Part shown: positions 1 to 8,845 of the stretch, one piece after another
Numbering within the stretch: position 1 is the stretch's first letter
How the letters are laid out: the number at the start of each line of letters is the position of its first letter
From: Gracilaria caudata
Lineage: Eukaryota > Rhodophyta > Florideophyceae > Gracilariales > Gracilariaceae
Direction of reading: 5' to 3'
DNA: 11,145 nucleotides
Assembly (NCBI GenBank): GCA_030374735.1
Contig: JASCIV010000859.1
Location: 1 to 11,145 of the forward strand
Translations under genes and position numbers: made by a program
Notes under the pieces: generated by a model
Databases searched by the model: none
What the model was told of the DNA's origin: nothing
What the model saw: the letters and a program-made list of their open reading frames with translations, nothing else

Positions 1-816
1 TTGAAAGATTTTTCCTAGAAATCAGATCAAATCAATCAGTTTTGCCCTGTGTATGGAGCTTTGCTAACAAATCTTCTTCGGAGAGCTGCCGCTCAGCGAA
101 ATGTCGGCAACGGTGGTCTGCCACAAGTTTGTAACATGTCCCGGACCGCGTGACATGATTCAAATTTGGTCATCCACGTGTATACTCAGCACGGCAGCTC
201 AACGTGAATGTCACCCAGCCAATCAGTCGCAGATAAGTTTGAAAACAATGATCCCGCAGCATTACTTCACTGAAGTTACACAGCTTGATACAATCTTGGT
301 CGTTAAGAGACCAACAGTTCCTCCCATCAAGGCTTGGCGTGCAATTGATTCAATATACCTAGGCTATTTTGACGACCATCTGGCTTTGCACTCTTGAGTT
401 GTGCGCATTCCTTTTGCTCTGTGTCCTTCAAAAACTTTTCATTATTACACGACGAACATTTTGTACACAATCTTTGTGTTGAGGAAAAATCGGATTCAAC
501 GTCTCAAAAAACATCTTCATGAAGTTTATCATCTGTAACTCCCGACACAGGGGTGAAACACACAAATTGAAAGTACATTTTTACGCGGATCTGGACACAT
601 CTTTTCAATGACTTGGGTAACGAAATAACACAATCTCTTCAGCTCGGCACTTGCATTCCGACGTTCGAAATTTTAGCAGTGGTGCAGAAAACCTTTCACA
701 TCCGCGGACTACCACGAACTACTACATTTTGATGCAGTTTTGATGAACGATCAGCACAGTACAATTAATGTAGGTCGTCTACTGAGATTGCGAACACTTT
801 TTGATTACCTCAACCG
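1..816. other. Stretch without a confident gene
   Basis: No recognisable protein is seen here. A plus-strand frame with a true ATG is open from 101 to 397 (98 codons), but its product has no recognisable motif and its length is within chance expectation. On the minus strand a 45-codon open stretch (169 to 32) reads plausibly as protein (an acidic segment ERQLSEEDLLAKL) but has no start. If the Tnp2 gene to the right belongs to a complete transposon, one terminus should lie in this stretch. I could not identify a CACTA-type terminal repeat by eye. Confidence 0.4.
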
Positions 817-1026
817 TCAGGAGTTTCGTAGCACTCGCGTTCTCTGCATAGTGGTCTCTGGACGAGGGTTCCACTGGTCATTAACACTTGGGTCAAATAT
901 CGTGTTCGATGGAATGTATGTTGCATGGTCTTCAACGAGGCTTAGGCACATGTGCCAGTTGTACTTGTTCGTGTACTGTACCTGCGACATAACCACCCGT
1001 GCTGATTCGATCATATGCTCCCTACG
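817..1026 (-). pseudogene. In-frame C-terminal continuation of the Tnp2 transposase after a TAG
   Basis: The transposase frame ends at a TAG (1027-1029), but the same frame continues for 69 more codons to a TGA at 817-819. The segment reads as ordinary protein (IESARVVMSQVQYTNKYNW, then WNPRPETTMQRTR). The stop sits in a short GATA repeat (GATAGATAG), a place where small indels or substitutions are easy. The simplest reading is a recent nonsense mutation that cut off the C-terminal tail. Alternatives are readthrough, or a true end followed by chance open frame. No GT donor lies close enough before the TAG to make a normal-sized intron. Confidence 0.5.
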
Positions 1027-3832
1027 CTATCTATCTAGAAAGTACCGACGCCTTGAAATGTCTAGGAACCCGATCGGTCTTCGAATACAGTGGGGATTTG
1101 CGAGTGTAACCTCCGATCTGCGCTTATCACTTTTATACGACAGGTCGAGAGCCTCGTTGTAAAGACACCCGTAATGCCATCGAATCTCAACAAAAGTTGC
1201 ATGAAGAATTTGTTTTCGCCCATCTCCAAGAGAATCAGCTTGGATCTGAACTTGAAATATTCCTTGAACGTCTCCATAATACAGCTCCTTTGGATATTTT
1301 TTCTCTTCTGGATGTGAACCAGAGTTTACACACCCTTCTTCATCGTATAAAACAAATTCTGCGGCAACGCAGAACTTCTGGCTTGCATCTTTCCGAAGTG
1401 TTTGTCTATGTCTGAAAGCCATCTCCTTCTCGTTGATGAATTGTAAGGCGTTTCTGGATACCTCCGAGGAGTTGAAGTGTTTTGCGGATACGACTGTGAA
1501 TGAATGACAAACGTGGGAAAGATTTGGTTGCAAAAAGCTTTGAACTATGTTCTTGAACCGTTCGAGTCTCTCTACGTGTTCCCAAACGCCGCGAACGGTA
1601 GTCCCTTGTTCAAATTCATGTTCAAATTGTGAGCCAGAGGATAAGCCAGAACGGCTGTCGTCTGTTTCCAAAACCAAGTTCTTCTCTTGCGGTACTTTTG
1701 GCGCCAGTATATGGCTCAAGATTCGCAACGCGAAGAGTCGATGACTCTTTTGGAACATGTGCCAGTTAACGTTCACTCTACTGGTCATCCTTCTTCCTAT
1801 GTCCCCCAACAGCCTTTCGATTAGGAACTGTGATGTTACAGCCAATGGACCACATTCTCTCAGCAATTCTGGCAGATGTAATATGGCATGAGTAGAAGGG
1901 GTCAAACAAAATGCTTCTGATGTCTGGGGGAAGAACTCTTTCACAAATCGAACGTTAGCTTCTTGTACAACCTGCTCCAGCTCCATGATTACATCCATTC
2001 CGCATCTATACTTAAATGATATCGAAACCAACCTTGAAGTGACTGACCACAGTCTAATCTTGTTCTCGTTGACATTATAGCGATGCAGAAATGGTAACAG
2101 ATACAACTTAGCGAGGCGCTTTAGATCTTCAGCCATATACTTTTCTAATTCATCCAACGCCAAGAGTGTTCGACCCCGAGAAACTGGTATTCCATACGTT
2201 GAACGCTTCATTTCAATATTAATCTTCTCCAAAAGAGCAACTGGAGGGCAGTAGTTTGCCCGCTTCTTCATCTTTTCGTGTTTGTGGTGCTCACCACTGA
2301 GAAGCCAGGCAACATGTTTGGTCCATCCGATTAGCACTAAATGCATGATATCATATGGGAAAGAGTATTTGAAGTCAACTGAGAGCTTCCGAAGACAGAA
2401 ATTCTTCTTAATGCTGGTTTTATTCGCAATGGCCTTATCATCAACTCCACTTCTGCGACTTGCAGCAAATACTTTCCAGGACGACAAGATGTCCTTATTT
2501 CTTCTTCCAGGCTCACATTCTTTGTTGATAACTTCTCTGGAACTATTTCCATCTCTATTGCGGTGATGAGCCGCGTTCCAAGACTTGATTATATGTTTTG
2601 GAATATCTGGAACCACGTAGGAGGATTTGGAGGCCCTGAAATATGTTTTGCGTTTAACACAGAACCGGCAAAAGGAGGAACCATTGTGTCCTACGTATCC
2701 GAGCAACTTAGATGCAGCAGGCCAGTCCGCGGTGAAGAAGGTAACATACGCTCTTATCTTTCGAATTCTTCTGTCGTGACACACAACAGTTATGCCTTTT
2801 TCAAGCATCCCAAAGTCATTGACAATTGCGTGAAGGAAGGTATCGATATATTCCGACACATGAGTTCCGGGCACAATGCCAAAACCAAGGGCATTGTTAG
2901 CTCGTACTCGTTCCTTTGGACTATAGTTTAGAATGGTGAACACGAGAGGCCAGGAAGTAACCGCTTCGCCACGTCTGTTTCTTGAACATTCAAATCTGTC
3001 TTTTGAGAACGTCAAAAACACTACTATCTCGTCCAAGGTCTCACTTGGGGTCCTACTTGAAGCGCTCAGGTGTCGTGAGTATATTCTCCGAAACATTTCG
3101 CCATGATAGAAGTCGTGGGAGGTGTCACCATCGGTCGGGAGCCCTTGGGCATTTTTTATTCGTACCCAGCCGTCCTGGAGTTCTGCAAAAGAATCCCTCG
3201 CACGACGTGGAGCCCTTATTGCTGATGGAGGCTTCATGTACCAGAATTTCGAGCTTCCGGGGCCGTTCAAAGATCTGTCACATACTGGACACACTTTGGA
3301 AAGCCGGAACCCTCCTGTCGCAGCACAGTGGCCATTCTTACACATTTCGACGAAGGATTTCGTCGCTAGTGATTCCCGCACTGCATAGGAGGCCATCTTT
3401 CGGTACGATACTATTGCGCTGACTGGTTGCATTAATAGTAGTTTTTCTATCGTTCTACAAGAGACATTGAAAAGCTCGGACGTGTTCAAGAATGAGCTCA
3501 GTCTCCTAAATTCAAAAGCACATATGGGGTTTGCCTCAGGTAGCTCAGTACTCCCCTCTTGGAAATCATGAGGACAGTAAGAGTCCGAGTAATCTGCAGA
3601 TCGGTAATCTGACGACGACAAGTCCAAAAAGTACACAGATGATCCAGACTCTGAAACTGCGACGATATCGACGGGTTCTCTTGGGGTAGAAGTGGATGTA
3701 CGTGTTTTGGTCTGGAACTTCGCAATGGGATTCAATTGCATCGTTTTGCAGAATAAGGTTACACTATACGATTCCTTGTGACGTTTTGGATACCCATCTG
3801 CTTCGTTGAGACTGTTCCGGTTCAGAAGGCAT
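1027..3832 (-). CDS. Tnp2/Plavaka-type (CACTA superfamily) transposase
   Basis: This is a cut-and-paste DNA transposase expected to act in the nucleus on the ends of its own element. The spliced model is ATG at 3832, a 58-base intron at 3769-3712 and a stop at 1027, giving 915 residues. Family landmarks in order are: a Cys cluster (CKNGHC at about 145-150, CPVC at 162-165); the core opening FLTFSKDRF (D259) followed by SWPLVFTILN; TADWPAASKLLG (D350) just before a CRFC knuckle (369-372); FPYDIMHLVLIGW (about 472-484); and the late HAILHLPELL, ECGPLA and FLIERLLGDIGRR blocks (629-662). These match the Tnp2/Transposase_21 layout known from Plavaka elements. Which acidic residues are catalytic is inferred from the family. 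Without splicing, the frame runs from 3879 with only TTG at its start; its first internal ATG is at 3741. A TAG ends the frame, but coding continues beyond it (817-1026). It lies divergent from the 4395-6148 gene. Confidence 0.85.
3712..3769 (-). other. Probable 58-base spliceosomal intron in the Tnp2 gene
   Basis: On the minus strand GTATAG begins at 3769 and TTCCAG ends at 3712. The upstream exon (frame open from 3907 down) ends at a codon boundary (GGA ATC), and the large transposase frame resumes at a codon boundary (ACC AAA ACA), so splicing is phase 0. It joins SRWVSKTSQGI to TKTRTSTSTPREP. Without splicing the upstream frame hits TAG within the donor itself. The alternative is a frameshift mutation in this region. 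Confidence 0.5.
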
Positions 3833-3910
3833 TGAAAGAGAGTCTGGGTTTCCGTTATTGCCTTCAGATATCGACTCAATGTTTCTTATCTGACTCTGAT
3901 ACTCCCATCA

Positions 3911-4045
3911 GCACCTCCTCTTTCGTGGAGGGGAATCCTCTCCAGATTCATGAATAACCTCCGGTGGCTCTGGATTGGTATTTATTTCAGGGTTCTCAGT
4001 TGAAGTTTCCCATCTGTCCCTTCTCTTTCTGGTATGTTCGTTGAA
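3911..4045 (-). other. Possible upstream exon of the Tnp2 gene with nuclear-localisation-like basic motifs
   Basis: A 45-codon open stretch without ATG is bounded by TAG (4046-4048) and TGA (3908-3910). It encodes TRKRRDRWETST near the start and HESGEDSPPRKRRC at the end, two basic clusters of nuclear-localisation type. The preceding TAG doubles as a 3' splice-site-like sequence (CTAATGTAG). A donor-like AG/GTGCTG at 3914 could splice to CAG at 3798 (117 bases, phase 2), which would remove the TGA and join RKRR to WVSKTSQG. The same frame also reads on, after the TGA, into the 3832 start region. The full 5' structure is unresolved. A further minus-strand stretch with ATG at 4299 (MFSQEIPKIKLSELKNRRKE, stop 4225-4227) may be an earlier exon. 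Confidence 0.3.
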
Positions 4046-4394
4046 CTACATTAGACAATGCAGGTCTGCACAATGACTCCCGCATTCGATGATAGGAACG
4101 AACTGATGTCATGGACACATGACGTTTAAAGACAGTCTGGCACTAGAGCTATCGTTGTTCTGAACTACTTCTGGTAGCTTCAGGCACAGCTGTCCACGGA
4201 GCTGTCCACAGGGGCTTGTCAATATCAAAAAGAGTTGAGTTCTTTCCTCCGGTTTTTCAGCTCTGATAATTTGATTTTCGGGATTTCCTGGGAAAACATT
4301 TTAACTTGTTCGGGTTGGAGGAAATCTAAAGTATCACATCAAGATCTTTCACCACGACACGGGCACCTGCGTTCGCCTCCAAGCAAAAGGAGAG
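4046..4394. promoter_or_regulatory. Shared 5' region between two head-to-head genes
   Basis: The stretch lies between the 5' parts of the minus-strand Tnp2 gene and the plus-strand 4395-6148 gene, so it is where both would have to be controlled. No clear TATA box is visible on either side. It includes a 12-base tandem duplication (4188-4211) and an open minus-strand stretch (4338 to 4227) that could be a leader exon. The promoter call rests on position only. Confidence 0.3.
4188..4211. repeat. 12-base tandem duplication
   Basis: AGCTGTCCACGG is followed directly by AGCTGTCCACAG, two copies with 11 of 12 bases matching. It sits in the shared 5' region of the divergent genes. It may be a protein-binding site or a simple slippage product. 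Confidence 0.6.
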
Positions 4395-6148
4395 ATGCTC
4401 CCGCGCAACCGGAGCTTTCGTCAAGTACTTGAAGGGAAAGCTGTGAGGCTCTCTCGCTTCCAAACCATGGTCTCGCAATCCTCTTCGAGAGGTACGAAAT
4501 ACCAGCAGAATCATCCCCCCATCTCTTCCCCTTATCACTCTCTGAACCCACGTTCGTATCGCAGTTCCGCGCAGAGCGCGGTTGTTTGTAAGTCATCACT
4601 CATTCCTCCAACTACGACGCGAAGAACGTTCTCTGGCGGTCTGGCGGACTGAGACAGATAAGCAGCGCTGGACATTCATTTTTGTGTTCCAGAATACATT
4701 AACAAAGCCAACCAGATCCTTTGCTTCCTGTGACGAACTCTATTCACGCAACTGCCGAACAGGAACTCTACCCTTGCGTTCAACACATGATGAGCTCTCG
4801 CGTGGTCCCTCCGGTCACTGCCGAGATGAGTTCTCGAGCCGTTCCTCAAGTCGAACCCGACGTAAACTCCCTGCAAGGGACGAGAGTCAACGGCAGCAAC
4901 ATGCATTCTTCTAGTGTATCTGTGCTTCCTCCCAACGCTATCGGGATACCAACAGCGGCGTACAAAATGCGCATGAAGACTTCAGACAAACCTGGTACAT
5001 CGACTGGCACTCTTATCTCGGCACGTCTTGTGTTCAACAAACTCTACCGGGAGCAAATGCGCGGCGATGTTTCATGTAACGAGGACTTTTCCTTCTATGC
5101 TGAGTTAGCCATTAGTGCCAAGGATCTCATACGATCCTTTCTCTATCAACGCATGAGATTGAAGAGAAGAGAGCGCACGTTCACTTCGGTGAAGATAGAG
5201 CATGCCGATCTTCTTTCTCAGCTGAAGCGCCAACTGGAAGACAAGTTCCCGGTTCTTCAGGCCGCACAGAACAGCTGGATAGCTACAGAGTTCATCAAGG
5301 AGGCCATGCAGAGGGACAAGAAGGCCCAGATCGAGGCCGCGAAGAAGGCGGCACGCAAGGTTTCTACCGCGAAAGGAAACAAAGGTAGAGGTGCGGCGTC
5401 CTCCACCGGTTGTGCAGATATGCCTTATTCTTCACGTTCTGCGAACAACTCCGGCGGTGTTCAGGATAGCGTTGCAAGGGCAGGTGCGGGTTCCGGATCG
5501 GGCCCTCATGAAGAAGAGACCGAGATACAACCACGTGTAGGTGAAAATGGCACTCACCCGATTGCGGTAGACGGTGTGCAGAACTTTCGAGCGGGGAGTG
5601 AAAACGAATTTGATCGGAATGGGCACACTGAGAATAGAAGGAATGATATACGCCGAACCACTGAGGCGGCTCACTCCAGCGAAGGGCTAGAAGGTGGTTC
5701 TCCAGACTTGATTCATCCACAGCGTGTTAATGGAAGGGATGCATCCGACTATGAACGAGACTGTACTTCCGATCAGTCACGACGCTTATCCAGAGCTTTG
5801 GAGAAAAGAAAAAAGAAGCGCGCACATACTGATGCTTCCATTTATTCGAGCAGTTCTCAATCCTATAGTTATGGAGAGGATTCTCCCCCACCCAAGAAGG
5901 TTCAGAAGAGAAGCAGGCAACATGTACGAGGCAAGCGCAAGTCGTGTGCTCGATCTGGTGGGAGCCGGGTTCCGAATCAAGATGAAGAGTTCTCCGACGC
6001 GAGTGAATCAATGCACCATGCCCCGCGCGAGAGCTCCAAGGGTTCTCCTGATGTCCACAAGGGAAGCAAGAAGTCCCATAAAAATGGTGGGAAGCGGAAG
6101 AAGTCAGGCTTTCGTCCTCCGCGTGCCAAAATTTCGCGGTCGAACTAA
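4395..6148 (+). CDS. Unknown basic, Ser-rich, probably nuclear protein (two-exon gene)
   Basis: The model is exon 1 at 4395-4587, an intron at 4588-4715 and exon 2 at 4716-6148, giving 541 residues. Without splicing the first ATG of the long frame is 4787 (453 residues). I do not recognise the family. The N-terminal ~160 residues are Ser/Pro/Arg-rich and include a duplicated 12-residue unit. Residues about 163-280 look folded and helical, with a charged segment DLIRSFLYQRMRLKRRER (201-218) and a Lys/Ala-rich helix KKAQIEAAKKAARK (266-279). The rest is low-complexity, with repeated basic clusters of nuclear-localisation type (EKRKKKRAH 427-435, PPPKKVQKRSR, HVRGKRKS) and a Lys/Arg-rich C-terminus. 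No signal peptide or membrane segment is seen. It is head-to-head with the Tnp2 transposase. A DNA-binding accessory protein of the same element is one guess, and an independent host chromatin protein is another. Confidence 0.6.
4588..4715 (+). other. Probable 128-base intron
   Basis: A consensus donor GTAAGT begins at 4588 after a 193-base exon that starts with ATG at 4395. The acceptor CAG ends at 4715, with a branch-site-like ATTAAC about 14 bases before it (around 4698-4702). Both sides are phase 1, so the split codon becomes TAT and the exon 2 frame is entered without a stop. A second acceptor-like site, TTGTGTTCCAG ending at 4692, has a better pyrimidine tract but would create a stop from this donor. 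Confidence 0.55.
4790..4861 (+). repeat. Duplicated 12-codon unit inside the unknown basic protein
   Basis: Two adjacent 36-base units encode MSSRVVPPVTAE and MSSRAVPQVEPD, identical at 7 of 12 residues. The unit starts just after the first ATG of the unspliced frame. It looks like an old in-frame tandem duplication. Confidence 0.6.
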
Positions 6149-6966
6149 GTTCCCCTCACTTCTCAAGATGTACGTATGGTATACTTCCTCAGGCGTTGAG
6201 ACCTACATTTGCGACTGAACCCTTTCTGAAACCTTGCTGACAGGTGCATTTTCTACTGATTTCCTATGTCCACTGTACCAATGCGTGTTCTCAAGATATC
6301 AGGGTGCTACAGATTGCGTGAATATGAAAATGCGTTCGTTCGCATCGTTGACGTGCTCTCTTTACTATTTCTTGCCATGTGTCATTCTTGAATGAGAGTT
6401 CTGAACGTGCGTACTTTGATCTGAGATTTGATTGCAACTTTTGAGACGCTTCCGTTGATTTAAGGTAAAAAAAGTGTATTTCTGCGTTGATTACAAACGT
6501 TGATGGCGTAGATGATTAGATATATAGAGGTCGCGAAGGAGCGAAGAGAAAACCATCCGAGACGTCTTTTAGTAGGTATATAGTATTCTTCTTGGACTGT
6601 TCCTGGCCATACCAAAGTAGACATTGTCGTCCTTTTCATGGTCTCCTCGTGGACATACGTCTACAGGCCAGTTTGTCTAGTTTTGGTACCTTTACGGTTT
6701 GTATAAAGGTCTGAGCGTCGCCACAACATGAACGAAGACGGTCGTGTTTCCGTCCCCCAAATGTCCAAATACCGGCTTTCTGGGGCCTCATCCTGTCCTC
6801 CAGAGGGTCAAGGACATCATATGTATTTCGTACCAATCTCGTCCAAAGTCTGCCCTCTATTAGATGGCCATATTTCGCCATACGTTAGAAGCCATAAATT
6901 GGGCCTAATTTTGGCCTCATACTGTCATCTTTTTATGCCAGAAATCAAGGCCTTTTTGGAATATAA
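6149..6966. other. Gene-free stretch between convergently placed genes
   Basis: The 3' ends of the plus-strand unknown gene and the minus-strand MULE gene face each other here. No long frame with a credible product is present, and the minus-strand 81-codon frame at 6636-6881 consists mostly of the repeat sequence described below. The stretch should hold both 3' untranslated regions. No clear polyadenylation signal could be picked out. If either transposon is complete, one of its ends should lie here. Confidence 0.5.
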
Positions 6967-6990
6967 TTACGTCCATATTTCGGCCATACC
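6755..6990. repeat. Diverged tandem GGCC-rich repeats at the 3' end of the MULE gene
   Basis: Several related words recur with spacing of roughly 110-130 bases: GGCCTCATCCTGTC (6784) and GGCCTCATACTGTC (6913); GGCCATATTTCGCCATAC (6866) and CGTCCATATTTCGGCCATAC (6970); and GTCCAAA at 6762 and 6841. GGCCATACC recurs at 6605 and 6982. The last codons of the MULE frame (GMAEIWT) are themselves made of this repeat. It may be the subterminal repeat of the MULE or an unrelated diverged satellite. Confidence 0.4.
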
Positions 6991-8766
6991 TGGGCCGTGC
7001 AACATGTTCACAGAGTTCTTAGGAGCCTGAGAGGCCCTCCTTGCCTTCTTAGGTTGTTGAGCAGTCACGATATCGTCGTCGATTACGATAACCGCGGCAG
7101 CATTTCTCTTCCTAGCTTTGGATTGCGTTCGTCTCCATTCTGGTTTCGATGTCTTCTGATAGGCGTCCAGAGGTGTCCCTTTGCAAATATTGGTAGCCTC
7201 ATTTGGATAGAGATTCCTTAGCAGCTCCAAAGCATCCATGAACTCGAAGCCCCGGCCATGACTCATAGCGAATTTTGGTAATGATTTCAGTCTATTGCGG
7301 TACGACTCATTTGAGTTAGTATCGAAGAGAAGCGCACGAAGTCTCTCTGCCAGAGGAATGGAGCACTTATACTTTTGAAACCATAATATAAAAGCGCAGT
7401 GGTTATTCTCCAACCAGTTAACAAATTTTTTCCATTTCTCACCCATTCCTTTCATGAATTCCACCGCTTGCTCAAAATCTTCTGAGCAATTCAAATCTCG
7501 AGTTCCCAGCGCCCACTGATAGACATGTCGATCATCCACAGCGTTACATTTTTCCAGTATACACCGTTTTGCATGAGCATCGCACCCGACTGCAACGGCC
7601 TTGATATACTCAAGAACGGAAGCTGGTGTAGATTCTTGGCTCAGAGCAGTGGTTAATCTAAATGCGTATGTCGTTTCAAAGTCCGTAGCCATTGTAAGGC
7701 GACTTTTCCCTGAACTACATAACGGATCACGTAGGCCACGAAACCGTAACTGCTTGATGAACTCCTTGAAAAGTTATGATCTCGAACCGGTGGTCTTTCG
7801 AGTACAAAGCTGATGGATAACGGAGTAGATGCATCCAGTATCTTCGTCCTTCGCGACAATTGAAACGAGTTTAAAGGCCAAGGGTTTTCCCGTCTCGTCA
7901 TATCTGCGTACAATGCCAAAAGTTCCATCAAAGCCAAACCTCGGGTACATGATTGTCTTGTAGAGCAATTTGGAGTCACCGAAAATGACTGAAAGACCTT
8001 TCTGATCTTGGGCTAGATGGAATTCGTCGCTTTTTCTGTGATCATGAACTGGAAGTAAATAAGATTTTGCATTTCCAACAACTCTCCTCCCGGATTGAAA
8101 CCTATCCAAAAAGGCTGCAAGCGACTTTCGTGCAGGATAAAGCTGTTTTCTTATGTTACGACGAATAGTCTTCACCGTAGCTGGCGAAGGGGCGCATCCG
8201 AACTTTTCCTCGAGCTTTTGAAAAATCATTGGCCCAGTAGGAATGTTTGAGTCCTGACACAAAGTAAAAAGAAAGCTTTGTACAAGCTTTGGTGATGGCC
8301 TCATGATAGGCCAAGTGCGCTTATGTTTCCCGAACCCGACCACAATAGCCCACAAAAGATGTGCTTCTGCGCCAGTACTTTTCATCAAAAAGTAATGATA
8401 CTGGACATCGCACTTCAGGCGCACCAGAGTGGGAGATTTTTGTAAGTGAACGGGACATGTACAAAGCTTTGCCGTCGTGCTTAAGGGATATGGTGGACAG
8501 TTCCCACTACCTGAGCTGCTTTCCGGGAAAACACCATGATGCTCCAAGGCCTGCTCAGGATTTGCACCCCGTAAATGTGGTGGTAACTTCACTAAAGAGC
8601 ACTTCTTCGGGTCTCTGACTCCCTCCGTCCCGAACTGCGAGCAACCAATGAAATCGGGGAGCTTCGAAGCGGCAATACTACCACTCTCGTCTTTGTTGTG
8701 CTTCTTCTTACCCACTCCGAAACCAATTCGGCGTCCTTCTCTGCCGATTCGAGGCTTGTTGTAGGT
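6967..8766 (-). CDS. Mutator-like (MULE) transposase, catalytic exons
   Basis: This is a DDE transposase of the MULE type, inferred from the motif series. The first acidic residue is in GFDGTFGIVRRYDETGKPLAFKLVSIV (D codon 7929-7927). The second is in LTMATDFETTYAF (7683-7681). A GCDAHAKRC motif follows (C and H as in the family's C..H), and the Glu lies in FDTNSNESYRNRLKSLP (7308-7306). The frame from 8766 is interrupted by one TAA (7776-7774). Downstream of it the same frame continues, and the break falls between the first two catalytic residues. Either of two small in-phase introns would remove it. N-terminal to the core are CTCPVH and a helical region (PSPATVKTIRRNIRKQL) resembling a DNA-binding helix-turn-helix. 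The C-terminus ends in a Lys/Arg-rich tail after about 60 further residues. Upstream exons appear to lie at 8846-9520. The unspliced 5' frame has no early ATG (it begins at a GTG at 8715), which supports an upstream exon. Confidence 0.7.
7710..7805 (-). other. Candidate 96-base intron removing the in-frame TAA
   Basis: On the minus strand GTACTC begins at 7805 and GTTCAG ends at 7710, phase 1 on both sides. This would give YSVIHQLWKSRLTMATDFE and a spacing of 50 residues between the two Asp. A competing 57-base intron (GTTATC from 7821 to TTCAAG at 7765, phase 0) gives YSEFIKQLRFRG and a spacing of 63, closer to the usual MULE spacing. Neither donor is strong. A plain nonsense mutation remains possible. 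Confidence 0.35.
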
Positions 8767-8845
8767 CTACAAGCTGATCTAAACTGCAGGTGAAGGTATT
8801 ATGTTTGTAAAGCAACGGGAATGAGTCCTGAGCAAAGAAAAATAC
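8767..8845 (-). other. Probable 79-base intron in the MULE gene
   Basis: The exon ends in AAGCAG before a donor GTATTT at 8845, and the acceptor CTTGTAG ends at 8767. Both are phase 0, joining SEYDLSLAKQ to TYNKPRIGREGRR. The intron contains pyrimidine-rich stretches. The acceptor TAG is the stop that would otherwise bound the downstream exon's frame. Confidence 0.45.

Noticed and set aside
101..397. 98-codon plus-strand open frame with ATG
   Set aside because: No motif, no supporting splice or regulatory signal, and a length expected by chance. It is mentioned only in the region note.
740..1162. 140-codon plus-strand open frame
   Set aside because: It overlaps the C-terminal part and tail of the Tnp2 gene on the other strand, has no recognisable motif, and reads as an antisense shadow.
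5364..6011. Minus-strand frames of 80-118 codons and the overlapping plus-strand 164-codon frame
   Set aside because: They are shadows of the strongly biased coding sequence of the 4395-6148 gene.
390..6310. Weak similarity between TCTTGAG...GCATT at about 391 and its inverse near 6280-6297 as terminal repeats enclosing both divergent genes
   Set aside because: Only short interrupted matches, no CACTA-like ends and no target duplication, so this is not distinguishable from chance.
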